Shown here: positions 1-7,203 of the stretch, piece after piece
Position numbering within the stretch: position 1 is the stretch's first letter
Layout of the letters: every line of letters starts with the position of its first letter
NCBI RefSeq assembly: GCF_000411455.1
Contig: NZ_KE150457.1
Coordinates: forward strand, 690,562-747,958
Origin: Microbacterium sp. oral taxon 186 str. F0373
Lineage (GTDB): Bacteria > Actinomycetota > Actinomycetes > Actinomycetales > Microbacteriaceae
Length of the DNA: 57,397 nucleotides
Direction of reading: 5' to 3'
Position numbers and translations under genes: made by a program
The notes under the pieces: generated by a model
The model's input: the letters and a program-made list of their open reading frames with translations, nothing else
Told to the model about the DNA's origin: nothing
Database searches by the model: none

Positions 1-382
1 GCGGCTCGACGCGGTGTTCGCCGCCGAGGAGCACGTCGAGGTCGAAGCGACCTGGGGCATCTACCAGCGCATCGTCGCCGCCTACCGCGAACCCGACAAG
101 AACAAGGCGAAGGAGATGATGCGGGCGGTGATTGACTCTGTCAGCAACGGCGTTCCCGCGCTGCTCAAAGAGGTCCGTCGCCTCGGCCGCACGCTGAAGC
201 AGCGCGCCGCGGACATCCTCGCGTTCTTCGACCGCCCCGGAACGAGCAACGGCCCAACGGAGGCCATCAACGGCCGGCTCGAGCACCTTCGCGGCTCCGC
301 CCTCGGCTTCCGCAACCTCACCCACTACATCGCGAGATCACTGCTCGAAGCCGGAGGCTTCAGACCCGCGCTACACCCCTAA
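1..382 (+). CDS. ISL3-family transposase, C-terminal part (cut by window edge)
   Basis: The reading frame is open from the left window edge and ends with TAA at 380-382. The visible part carries the C-terminal DDE region typical of ISL3-family transposases: a helical KEMMRAVIDS segment, then AFFDRPGTSNGPTEAINGRLEHLRGSALGFRN-like text, in which the final acidic residue of the triad lies in the TEAING stretch. The enzyme cuts and joins the element ends during transposition. The right terminal repeat of the same element follows directly at 381-394, so this copy is whole at its right end. Whether it is intact on the left cannot be seen here. Assignment to the ISL3 family is confident; activity is unknown. 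Confidence 0.85.
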   Translation, partial: RLDAVFAAEEHVEVEATWGIYQRIVAAYREPDKNKAKEMMRAVIDSVSNGVPALLKEVRRLGRTLKQRAADILAFFDRPGTSNGPTEAINGRLEHLRGSALGFRNLTHYIARSLLEAGGFRPALHP

Positions 383-394
383 TTCCGAAGAGCC
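381..394 (+). repeat. Right terminal inverted repeat of the ISL3 element
   Basis: Read inward on the minus strand the bases are GGCTCTTCGGAATT, which matches the GGCTCTTC-type ends usual for ISL3 elements. It begins right after the transposase stop codon. The next eight bases, GACAAAAT (395-402), are the expected place for the 8-bp target duplication this family makes. The partner copy would lie outside the window on the left. Confidence 0.6.
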
Positions 395-1363
395 GACAAA
401 ATGCTCACGCTCAAGATGACCCCGGTCCCCTCGATCGCGGCGCTCGCACGAATCTTCCGGGAGACCGGAGTCGCCCGGAACGAACCCCGCAAGAAGCCGC
501 GGGCCGCCTACCGCCGGTTCGTCTACCCGGCGCCGAACGCATGCTGGCAACTGGACGCGACCGAATACGTCCTCGCCGGCGGCCGCAAGTGCGTGATCTT
601 CCAGCTCATCGACGACCACTCCCGCTACGCCGTCGCCTCCCACGCCGCCATCGGCGAGACCTCCCGCGACGCGATCCGCGTCGTCCGGAAAGCAATCAAA
701 CGCCACGGCGTCCCGCAAAGACTCCTGTCGGACAACGGCGCCGCGCTGAACCCGTCCCGCCGCGGAATCGTCGGGCAACTCGTCGAGTACGTCACCCGAC
801 TCGGGGTCGAACCGATCACCGGGAAGCCCTACAAGCCGACCACGCAGGGAAAGAACGAACGGTTCCACCAGACACTGTTCCGCTACCTGGACAAGCAGCC
901 CATCGCCCGCAACCTCCGCGAGCTGCAAGCGCAGGTCGACGCGTTCGATCACGTCTACAACACGGAACGCGGGCACCAGGCTCTGCCCGGCAGGATCACC
1001 CCGTTGCAAGCATGGGAGGCAACACCGAGAGCGACACCGCCACGCCCCAGACCCGTCAAGCGGAAACCGAACGAGCCCCTGCCACCCGCGCCGTCACCGA
1101 ACGGGCGGGTGCGTGACGGGATCCGGGTCGCGACCGTCCACCCGAACGGCTCGATCAAGGCCCGTGGCTGCATCTTCAACATCAGCTACGCACTCCGCGG
1201 GACCGACGTGTTCGTGCTCTACGAAGCCGCCGGGATCATGGTCTTCGACGACCGCGGCACCCTCATCGTCGAGCACCTCTGGCCCTCACCGGGCATCCGC
1301 TACGTCGGCAACGGCCAACCCCGAGGCCCCAAGAAGAAATCGGGAGTGTCACCGATGTCCTGA
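395..1363 (+). pseudogene. IS481-family transposase, 5'-truncated
   Basis: A DDE integrase core is clear: first D in the LDATEY motif, second in LLSDNGAAL, and E in GKNERFHQTLFRYL, followed by a C-terminal tail with a beta-rich domain. The N-terminal helix-turn-helix region normally present in IS481 transposases is missing. Protein homology begins abruptly at the junction with the ISL3 element (394/395), and the frame simply runs on from the ISL3 stop codon. The first ATG, at 401, is therefore probably not an original start. I infer that the ISL3 element inserted into this gene, leaving the 5' part beyond the left edge of the window. The remnant ends with TGA inside the first of three tandem terminal repeats. 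Confidence 0.75.
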
Positions 1364-1423
1364 CACAAGAACTGTCACCGATGTCCTGATGCAGAACTGT
1401 CACCCATGTCCTGAGACATCACA
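1347..1423 (+). repeat. Right end of the IS481 element with three tandem subterminal repeats
   Basis: The 17-base unit TGTCACCGATGTCCTGA occurs at 1347-1363 and 1373-1389, and once more with one change (ACCC for ACCG) at 1398-1414, spaced 26 and 25 bases. The last copy runs into GAGACATCACA (1413-1423), which reads TGTGATGTCTC from the outside and is taken as the element tip. Repeated transposase-binding units at one end fit an IS481-type terminus. The left end is not in the window. Confidence 0.6.
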
Positions 1424-1505
1424 CCCTTCATAGGACTCGCCATGGCGCCGCCGGGCGAAGCGATTTACCCGTTCTTTACCCACTTTGACGACTGTAGAAA
1501 GGAAG

Positions 1506-1546
1506 AAGCCCCGCGATCCCAGTGCTTGCAAGGGATCGCGGGGCTT
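1506..1546 (-). terminator. Rho-independent-type terminator of tRNA-Ser
   Basis: A perfect 15-bp stem (1506-1520 pairing with 1532-1546) encloses an 11-base loop. It lies just downstream of the tRNA-Ser gene in its direction of reading and is followed by a pyrimidine run (CTTCCTTTCT) on the minus strand. Confidence 0.75.
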
Positions 1547-1552
1547 CGACGA

Positions 1553-1643
1553 TGGCGGTGACGGTGGGATTTGAACCCACGGTAGGGGGTTACCCTACAC
1601 AACTTTTCGAGAGTTGCACCTTCGGCCGCTCGGACACGTCACC
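1553..1643 (-). tRNA. tRNA-Ser(CGA)
   Basis: On the minus strand a 7-bp acceptor stem (GGTGACG with CGTCACC) is followed by discriminator G and an encoded CCA. The anticodon stem CAACT/AGTTG presents CGA in its loop. The long variable arm (a GGGTAACCCCC-type hairpin) and the T-arm GTGGGTTCAAATCCCAC are those of a class II tRNA. Length is 91 nt including CCA. Confidence 0.95.
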
Positions 1644-1736
1644 GCCGACTAGCTTACGACACTCCGTGGGATGCCGCGAACCGGCTGCAGCGAGGGTGGC
1701 CCTGCCCACCCCCTTCACGATGTCGCCGGGGCGCCC

Positions 1737-1742
1737 TAGCGT
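1737..1742 (+). promoter_or_regulatory. -10 hexamer (TAGCGT) of the MFS gene
   Basis: TAGCGT fits TAnnnT. The sixth base after it is followed by an ATG at 1749, so transcription probably begins on that ATG and would make the small ORF at 1749-1769 leaderless. Confidence 0.45.
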
Positions 1743-1748
1743 GAGGGC

Positions 1749-1769
1749 ATGGGAGAGCTCGGGCGATGA
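1749..1769 (+). CDS. Possible 6-codon leader ORF upstream of the MFS gene
   Basis: ATG at 1749 starts MGELGR followed by TGA at 1767-1769. The stop overlaps the ATG of the MFS gene (1766) as ATGA, so ribosomes ending here could restart on the transporter. Its ATG lies six bases after the -10 hexamer. The same bases (GGGAGAG) could equally serve as the Shine-Dalgarno site of the MFS gene, so translation of the leader is a hypothesis only. Confidence 0.3.
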   Translation: MGELGR

Positions 1770-3193
1770 CGCGGCAGATGACACCACAGCAGCGACTCGT
1801 CCTCGTGATCGCCATCCTGGGGTCGTTCGTCGCTTTCCTCGACGGCACCATCGTCAACGTCGCCCTCCCCGCCATCGCCCGCGACCTCGGCGGCGGCCTG
1901 TCCACCCAGCAGTGGACGGTCGACGCCTACCTCGTGACACTGGGTGCCCTCATCCTGGTGGCCGGCGCGGTGAGCGATGCGTTCGGCCGGGTTCTCGTGC
2001 TGCGCATCGGCCTCATCGGCTTCGGCATCGCCTCGGTGGGCGTCGCCCTCTCCCCCACCCCTGAACTCCTCGTCGCCGCACGTGCGGTCCAGGGTGCCGC
2101 CGGGGCTTTCCTGGTGCCGAGCTCTCTCGCCCTCATCACCGCGACGATGCACGAACCGCTGCGCTCTCGCGCCATCGGCATCTGGACGGCATCCACGACG
2201 GGCGCCATGATCATCGGCCCCCTGGTGGGCGGACTCATCGTCGACAACTCTTCGTGGCGATGGGCGTTCGGGATCAACCTGCTGCCGATCGGCATCGCAC
2301 TGTGGCTGCTGACACGGCTCGAGCACCGTGACGAACGCCGCGCGGGCGCCCGGGTCGACGTGCTCGGCGCGATCTTGTGCACCCTCGGCCTCGGCGCGGC
2401 CGTCTTCGCCCTCATCGAGCAGCCGAACCTCGGCTGGGGGTCCCCGGCGATCTGGATGCCGGGGCTCGCCGGCCTCGTGCTGCTCGCCGGATTCGTCTGG
2501 CGACAACGCCAGGTCGCCGACCCGATCCTGCCGCTCGATCTCTTCCGCAGCCGCAACTTCTCCGCCGGCAACCTGTCGACGCTGTTCATCTACGCGGCCC
2601 TCGCCCTCAACGGGTTCGTCCTGGCCGTCTACCTGCAGCAGGGGGCCGGCCTCAGCGCGACCCTCGCGGGCCTCGCCAGTCTGCCCTCGACCCTGCTCAT
2701 GATCGCGCTCAGCTCACGCATCGGCACCCTGGTCGGACGATGGGGACCGCGTCTGTTCATGACCGCCGGGCCGCTCATCATGTCGGTCGGCGCGCTGTTG
2801 CTGCTGCTCGTCGCCGACGACTTCGACTACTGGTGGCAGGTGCTCCCGGGCATGGTCGTGTTCGGGCTCGGACTCGCCCTCACCGTGTCTCCCCTCACCT
2901 CGACGATCCTCGGGGCCGCCGACCCGGAGCGATCCGGCATCGCCTCCGCGGTCAACAACGCCGTCGCCCGCGTGGCGGGGCTGCTGCCGATCGCAGCCCT
3001 TGCCTCGATCACCGGTGGCGCACTCGATCTGGCCGGCTTCCACCGGGCGGCGGTCACCACGGCCGCGCTTCTCATCGTCGGCGGACTGGTCTCGCTTCTC
3101 GGCATCCGCAACCCGCGGCGATCCACCTCCGCTGCGTCGGGAGGAGATGCCGAGGGAGTCGCTCACCCGGCGGCGGAGCCTCCGGGCCCGTAG
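1766..3193 (+). CDS. MFS multidrug exporter, DHA2 (EmrB/QacA) type
   Basis: A 475-residue polytopic membrane protein with about 14 hydrophobic segments, the size usual for the 14-TMS DHA2 group of proton-coupled drug exporters. The first segment ends in FLDGTIVNVALPAIARDL, the DHA2 signature in TM1 with its conserved D. A QWTVDAYLV motif begins TM2 and an SDAFGRVLVL loop matches motif A between TM2 and TM3. The substrate cannot be told from sequence. ATG at 1766 is preceded by GGGAGAG. The last 31 bases overlap the convergent DUF899 gene. No regulator lies next to it. Confidence 0.85.
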   Translation: MTRQMTPQQRLVLVIAILGSFVAFLDGTIVNVALPAIARDLGGGLSTQQWTVDAYLVTLGALILVAGAVSDAFGRVLVLRIGLIGFGIASVGVALSPTPELLVAARAVQGAAGAFLVPSSLALITATMHEPLRSRAIGIWTASTTGAMIIGPLVGGLIVDNSSWRWAFGINLLPIGIALWLLTRLEHRDERRAGARVDVLGAILCTLGLGAAVFALIEQPNLGWGSPAIWMPGLAGLVLLAGFVWRQRQVADPILPLDLFRSRNFSAGNLSTLFIYAALALNGFVLAVYLQQGAGLSATLAGLASLPSTLLMIALSSRIGTLVGRWGPRLFMTAGPLIMSVGALLLLLVADDFDYWWQVLPGMVVFGLGLALTVSPLTSTILGAADPERSGIASAVNNAVARVAGLLPIAALASITGGALDLAGFHRAAVTTAALLIVGGLVSLLGIRNPRRSTSAASGGDAEGVAHPAAEPPGP

Positions 3194-3867
3194 AGCGCCG
3201 CGATGCCGGGTGACCCGATGCCGCCCTCGTAGGTCGGATGCTGTGGCCACCCGGGCGGCGAATCCTCCCACGCCTCCTGCCGCCCGTATGGCAGCACGTC
3301 GATCACGCCGTGAAGGTGTCCGAGCTGCTCGGTGCCGCGCCCGTCGGTGTGCCACGTGCGGTACACCTTCTCGCCGTCGCGCAGGAACACGTTGACCGCG
3401 AACCCCGCGTCCGGCGGCGCCCCCATGTCGGCCCCGAACGGACTGTGCGCCGTCGAATACCAGTCCATGCGGTTGCCCACACGCTCCCGGTAGGCGAGCG
3501 CCTCGTCGATCGGACCCTGCGTCACGATGACGAACCGTGCGTCGTAGTCGTCGAGGAACTCCAGCCGCGTGAATTGCGCCGTCCAGCTCGTGCAGCCCGG
3601 GCACTGCCACTGCTTCCCGTCCGTCCACATGTGGCTGTAGACGATCAACTGTCGCCTGTCGCCGAAGAGGTCGACGAGGCGCACGGGACCGTCGGGACCC
3701 TCGAGCACATAGTCGGGCAGCTCGACCATCGGCAGACGTCGCCGCTGCGCGGCGATCGCGTCGAGCTCTCGGGTCGCCGCCTTCTCGCGCACGCGCAGAG
3801 CGGCCAACTCGCGCCGCCAGGTGTCGAGGTCGACCACCGGAGGCAGGGCAGGGGCATCGTCCGTCAT
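3163..3867 (-). CDS. DUF899 thioredoxin-fold family protein
   Basis: A 234-residue soluble protein of the DUF899 family, predicted to have a thioredoxin-like fold. After a charged N-terminal helix (residues 1-50) come the family blocks: LVDLFGDRRQLIVYSHMW, then a CPGC pair inside QWQCPGCTSWTAQF in the position of a redox CxxC, then ARFVIVTQGP. The frame is open far upstream across the lactate dehydrogenase gene, but homology starts at the ATG ending at 3867. There AAAGAT lies six bases before the ATG, the leaderless spacing seen elsewhere in the window. The function of DUF899 is not established; a redox or peroxide-related role is only suggested by the fold. Confidence 0.75.
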   Translation of the reverse strand: MTDDAPALPPVVDLDTWRRELAALRVREKAATRELDAIAAQRRRLPMVELPDYVLEGPDGPVRLVDLFGDRRQLIVYSHMWTDGKQWQCPGCTSWTAQFTRLEFLDDYDARFVIVTQGPIDEALAYRERVGNRMDWYSTAHSPFGADMGAPPDAGFAVNVFLRDGEKVYRTWHTDGRGTEQLGHLHGVIDVLPYGRQEAWEDSPPGWPQHPTYEGGIGSPGIAALYGPGGSAAG

Positions 3868-3981
3868 GCCGGCATCTTTCGCCCCTCGGACGCCGTCCGC
3901 AAGACCCCCCTGCACGCCGCCGTTTCGCACGGCTGCGGCCCGCGGTGGCCGTGGCATCCCCCGGCCTGTCAGACTGGGGCC

Positions 3982-4935
3982 ATGAGCGTGATCGAGAACT
4001 CGAAACTGACCGTCGTCGGCGCGGGAGCGGTCGGATCCTCCGTGGCCTACGCGGCCCTCATCCGCGGCTCGGCCCGCCACGTCGCCCTCTACGACATCGC
4101 CGCGGAGAAGACCGAGGCCGAGGTTCTCGATCTGGCACACGGCGCCCAGTTCACCGGGTCGAGCGACATCATCGGCGGTGCCGACATCTCGGTCGCGAAG
4201 GGCTCCCACGTCGTGGTGATCACGGCGGGCGCCAAGCAGCGACCGGGGCAGACCCGTATCGAGCTGGCCGGCGTCAACGCCAACATCCTGAAGTCGATGA
4301 TGCCGCAGCTGCTCGACGTCGCTCCCGACGCGACGTTCGTCATCGTCACCAATCCGTGCGACGTGCTGACGGTGCTTGCGCAGGAGACCACCGGCCTGCC
4401 CTACGAGCGCATCTTCGCGTCGGGCACCGTGCTCGACACCTCGCGACTGCGCTGGAAGATCGCGCAGCGTGCGGGCGTCTCCATCTCCAGCGTGCACGCC
4501 TACATCGTGGGCGAGCACGGCGACACCGAGTTCCCGCTGTGGTCGCACGCGACCATCGGCACCGTCCCGATCCTGGAGTGGCAGCCCCTCGACGGTCAGC
4601 CGCCGTTCACGGTCGAGGAGCTCGACCAGATCGCCGTCGACGTGCGCGACGCCGCCTACAAGGTCATCCAGGGCAAGGGTGCGACCAACTACGCGATCGG
4701 CCTGTCCAGCGCCCGCATCGTCGAGGCTATCCTCGACGATGAACACGCCGTCATGCCGGTCTCGGCCGTGCTCGACGACTTCCACGGCGTGAGCGGTGTC
4801 GCCCTGTCCGTCCCGGCGGTCGTCTCGGCGGCCGGCGCAGTGCCGATCCGCGAGACGTCGTTCTCCGACCACGAGCTCGGTCTGTTCCGTCGCTCGGCCG
4901 ACGCCCTCCGCGAGGTCGCCGACTCGCTGCGCTGA
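3982..4935 (+). CDS. ldh: L-lactate dehydrogenase
   Basis: NAD-dependent reduction of pyruvate to L-lactate in the cytoplasm. The 317 residues carry an N-terminal Rossmann fold with GAGAVGSS, the NAD-site acidic residue in ALYDIAA, and an RPGQTRIEL loop with the catalytic arginine. NPCDVLT and GEHGDTEFPLWSHA follow, with the catalytic His at residue 179. The length is normal. The frame is open upstream to 3238, but family homology starts at MSVIENSKLTVVGAG. CAGACT lies six bases before this ATG and suggests leaderless expression. The malate dehydrogenase alternative is less likely because the loop and the EHGDTE block are of LDH type. It stands alone, followed by radA on the same strand. Confidence 0.92.
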   Translation: MSVIENSKLTVVGAGAVGSSVAYAALIRGSARHVALYDIAAEKTEAEVLDLAHGAQFTGSSDIIGGADISVAKGSHVVVITAGAKQRPGQTRIELAGVNANILKSMMPQLLDVAPDATFVIVTNPCDVLTVLAQETTGLPYERIFASGTVLDTSRLRWKIAQRAGVSISSVHAYIVGEHGDTEFPLWSHATIGTVPILEWQPLDGQPPFTVEELDQIAVDVRDAAYKVIQGKGATNYAIGLSSARIVEAILDDEHAVMPVSAVLDDFHGVSGVALSVPAVVSAAGAVPIRETSFSDHELGLFRRSADALREVADSLR

Positions 4936-4983
4936 TCTCTCGCCGTCCACGCGGTGGCAGGCGCTACTGTCGGATGCCGCGAC

Positions 4984-4989
4984 TAGCCT
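4984..4989 (+). promoter_or_regulatory. -10 hexamer (TAGCCT) of radA
   Basis: TAGCCT followed by six bases and then the radA ATG at 4996, the leaderless arrangement recurrent in this window. Confidence 0.5.
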
Positions 4990-4995
4990 GAACGC

Positions 4996-6351
4996 ATGGC
5001 ATCAAAGCGCACCGCGACCACGAGCGCGTACCGCTGCACCGAGTGCGGCTGGACGAGCGCGAAGTGGGTCGGGCGATGCGGGGAGTGCCAGCAGTGGGGA
5101 ACGGTGGTCGAGGCCGTGTCGTCGACACCGATGCATGCGGTGACGCCGCTCGCGCCGACGCGTGCGGCGCGCCCCATCACCTCGATCGACACGCGTGAGA
5201 CGCCGAGGCGGACCACCGGCGTCGGCGAGTTCGACCGCGTGCTGGGCGGGGGCCTCGTGCCCGGTGCGGCCATCCTGCTGTCCGGCGAGCCCGGCGTCGG
5301 GAAGTCGACATTGCTGCTCGAGGTCGCCGCACAGACCGCCCGCGCCGGTCGGCGCGTGCTGTACGTGAGCGCCGAGGAGTCGCTCGGACAGGTGCGCCTG
5401 CGCGCCGAGCGCACCAGCGCCCTCCACGACGAGCTCTACCTCGCGAGCGAAACCGACCTCGCCACGATCCTGGGCCATGTCGACGACACTCGTCCCGAGC
5501 TGCTGATCGTCGACTCCGTCCAGACGGTCGGCTCCAGCCTCGTCGACGGAGCGCCGGGGCATCCCAGCCAGGTGCGCGAGGTCGCGTCGACGCTCATCCG
5601 CGTGGCGAAGGAGCGTGATCTTCCGGTCATCATCGTCGGCCATGTCACGAAGGACGGGCAGGTCGCGGGGCCGCGGGTGCTGGAGCACCTGGTCGACGTC
5701 GTCTGCCACTTCGAGGGTGACCGGCAGACCGCGCTGCGCTTCGTCCGCGCCCTCAAGAACCGGTTCGGTGCCACCGATGAGGTCGGCTGCTTCGAGCAGA
5801 CGAGTCGCGGCATCGCCGAGGTGCCCGACCCCAGCGCCCTCTTCCTCGGCCACGGATCACGCGAACCGGGCACCTGCGTGACCATCGCGATGGAGGGACG
5901 ACGCGCACTTCCGGTCGAGGTGCAGGCGCTCACGCTGCCCGGTTCGGGCCCCAACCCACGGCGCATCGTCAGCGGCGTCGACGGCGCACGCGTGGCGATG
6001 GTGCTTGCGGTGCTCGAGAAGCGCGCCGGAATCCGGGTATCCGACCAGGACGTCTACGTCTCCACCGTGGGCGGCGTGCGTCTCATCGAGCCGGCCGCCG
6101 ACCTCGCCATCGCCCTCGCCGTCGCGAGCGCGATCACGGGGCGCGCCACGCCGAAGGGTCTGGTCGCCATCGGTGAGCTGAGCCTCGCCGGCGAGGTGCG
6201 AGCCGTCACCTCCCATGAGCAGCGCCGCAACGAGGCGAACCGGGTCGGCTATCGATCCGTCATCGACACGGCATCCCGCGACCTGCGCGGCGCCCTGCGT
6301 GACCTCGCACAACGCCATCCCGTCGACCCGGGCGACCGCCCCGACTTCTGA
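4996..6351 (+). CDS. radA: DNA repair protein RadA (Sms)
   Basis: A 451-residue ATPase that drives branch migration in recombinational repair. The N-terminus has a four-cysteine zinc finger (C14, C17, C28, C31). The RecA-like core has Walker A GEPGVGKST at 97-105 and Walker B LLIVDS. The RadA-specific KNRFG motif sits in LKNRFGATDEVGCFE. The C-terminal third is the Lon-protease-like domain, whose catalytic residues are not used in RadA (GVRLIEPAADLAIALAVASA, GELSLAGEVRAV). The length matches the family. No Shine-Dalgarno site lies before the ATG, in keeping with a leaderless transcript. It is convergent with the SseB-like gene, with a cluster of dispersed repeats between them. Confidence 0.97.
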   Translation: MASKRTATTSAYRCTECGWTSAKWVGRCGECQQWGTVVEAVSSTPMHAVTPLAPTRAARPITSIDTRETPRRTTGVGEFDRVLGGGLVPGAAILLSGEPGVGKSTLLLEVAAQTARAGRRVLYVSAEESLGQVRLRAERTSALHDELYLASETDLATILGHVDDTRPELLIVDSVQTVGSSLVDGAPGHPSQVREVASTLIRVAKERDLPVIIVGHVTKDGQVAGPRVLEHLVDVVCHFEGDRQTALRFVRALKNRFGATDEVGCFEQTSRGIAEVPDPSALFLGHGSREPGTCVTIAMEGRRALPVEVQALTLPGSGPNPRRIVSGVDGARVAMVLAVLEKRAGIRVSDQDVYVSTVGGVRLIEPAADLAIALAVASAITGRATPKGLVAIGELSLAGEVRAVTSHEQRRNEANRVGYRSVIDTASRDLRGALRDLAQRHPVDPGDRPDF

Positions 6352-6358
6352 TCGCACC

Positions 6359-6390
6359 GCGCTTCGACTCGCTGCGCTCGCGCAACGCCC
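6359..6390 (-). repeat. Dispersed intergenic repeat, minus-orientation copy
   Basis: The minus strand reads GCGAGCGCAGCGAGTCGAA in the middle of the unit, matching the family with core GGTCGTTGAGCGAG then CAGCGAGTCGAAACGCC. It lies just after the radA stop and faces a second, plus-orientation copy at 6404-6446, making an inverted pair. Confidence 0.6.
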
Positions 6391-6403
6391 GAGGGCTATC
6401 GCA

Positions 6404-6446
6404 CCGGTCGTTGAGCGCGGGCGCGCAACGTCCGCGTCGAAACGCC
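6404..6446 (+). repeat. Dispersed intergenic repeat, diverged plus copy
   Basis: Begins CCGGTCGTTGAGCG and ends GTCGAAACGCC like the other copies, with an expanded GC-rich centre. It lies in the gap between the convergent radA and SseB-like genes. Confidence 0.6.
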
Positions 6447-6468
6447 GCACCGGCCGCCGCGAGGAGCG

Positions 6469-6876
6469 TCAGGCTTCGAACGCGAGCGCCGCCAGCAGAT
6501 CCGCCGGCGCGGCCTGCATCGCGTGCGGTCCCGCGATGTCGAAGAACACCGTGGTGATCTCGGGTTCGTGAGCCGTGAGGAAGGCGCGCAGCCAGTCGGG
6601 CGACTGCAGCGCCACCGCAGGGGGAAGAGCGGCCGGCTTGTTCGCGGCATCGCTGAACAGCAGCAGCGCGATGTCGCCGGTGTTCGAGTCGCGGTAGGTC
6701 CAAACCTCACCGGTGTCGCGCGGATCGTCGCGCTGCCCCGGCCGCAGGAGGGGGACCACCGTCGGACCGTGCCGCAGGGCGAACGCCAGTGCGGCCATGT
6801 CCTGCGTCTGCAGGGCATCCGCGAGCTGCGTGTTGCGGAACTCGAGCGGAGTCTTCGCGCGCTTCTTTCCGGCCAT
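6469..6876 (-). CDS. SseB-like N-terminal domain protein, function unknown
   Basis: A 135-residue soluble protein beginning MAGKKRAKTPLEFRNTQL. It has the layout of SseB N-terminal domain proteins: helix, VVPLLRPG strand, ALLLFSDAANKPA, then PAVALQSPDWLRAFLTAHEP. I match it to this family by pattern only; the biochemical role is unknown. The ATG ending at 6876 is preceded by TATGCT at a six-base distance, so the transcript is probably leaderless. The frame stays open further upstream, but that region shows no protein-like pattern and overlaps the small-RNA terminator region. Confidence 0.6.
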   Translation of the reverse strand: MAGKKRAKTPLEFRNTQLADALQTQDMAALAFALRHGPTVVPLLRPGQRDDPRDTGEVWTYRDSNTGDIALLLFSDAANKPAALPPAVALQSPDWLRAFLTAHEPEITTVFFDIAGPHAMQAAPADLLAALAFEA

Positions 6877-6950
6877 CCCTCCAGCATACGAGGGGCCTTG
6901 CACGCCGCCTCGGCTCGCCGGCCGCGCGCGACGTGACGGACCCGGCCAAA

Positions 6951-7004
6951 AAAAGGGGGGCCCTCTCGATCCCCACATTGGGGGCTGGGAGAATCGAGAG
7001 GGCC
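6951..7004 (-). terminator. Terminator of the candidate small RNA
   Basis: A perfect 12-bp stem, GGCCCTCTCGAT (6959-6970) with its complement at 6993-7004, is followed on the minus strand by CCCC and seven T residues. The 22-base loop contains one of the CCCCCAA motifs and a short inner helix. Confidence 0.8.
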
Positions 7005-7092
7005 TGAGCTCATCGGGCGATCTGCCGAACGCCGGTCTTGGGGGTGACACGACGACCGCCGTTGGGGGCGACGGTGGCTCGCGACGAGAGCT
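6951..7092 (-). ncRNA. Candidate C-rich-loop small RNA (6C-like)
   Basis: On the minus strand a TAGCCT hexamer (7099-7104) is followed about six bases later by a GC-rich transcript that ends in a strong terminator (stem 6959-6970 with 6993-7004, then a T run). No ORF fills it. It carries the motif CCCCCAA three times, antisense to the plus-strand TTGGGGG at 7062-7068, 7038-7044 and 6978-6984. The first copy is the loop of a 7-bp hairpin (7055-7075); the third is in the terminator loop. Hairpins exposing C-runs are the hallmark of the actinobacterial 6C RNA, but here each loop has five C rather than six, so it may be a relative or an unrelated C-rich-loop RNA. Confidence 0.5.
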
Positions 7093-7098
7093 GAACCA

Positions 7099-7104
7099 AG
7101 GCTA
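7099..7104 (-). promoter_or_regulatory. -10 hexamer (TAGCCT) of the candidate small RNA
   Basis: TAGCCT on the minus strand places the start near 7092. No good -35 is visible. No coding start lies nearby, which supports a non-coding transcript. Confidence 0.4.
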
Positions 7105-7130
7105 GCCGCGCCCGCGGCGTGCAGGGAGGC

Positions 7131-7191
7131 TCTCAGATGAGAAATCTCTCAGAGTCAGAGATATATCGCTATCTAGATATCGCCCACGGGC
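7131..7191. promoter_or_regulatory. A+T-rich operator-like block
   Basis: A 60-base A+T-rich island in otherwise very GC-rich DNA. It contains repeated TCTCAGA units (7131-7137 and 7147-7153), an AGAGTCAGAGA stretch, and a symmetric segment beginning GATATATCGC and ending TAGATATC (about 7169-7191). It lies upstream of the small-RNA -10 hexamer and downstream of the gene at 7204-7881. The bound protein is unknown; the ATATCG half-sites resemble those at 17002-17034. Confidence 0.35.
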
Positions 7192-7203
7192 AAGAACACG
7201 GGT

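Noticed and set aside
1424..1552. An att site of an integrative element at tRNA-Ser
   Set aside because: The tRNA 3' end faces the mobile DNA, but no second copy of the tRNA 3' end is present in the window, so no att repeat can be shown.
3868..4950. Upstream extension of the DUF899 frame across lactate dehydrogenase
   Set aside because: The extension is antisense to a clear enzyme gene, lacks a plausible pattern, and DUF899 homology begins at the ATG ending at 3867.
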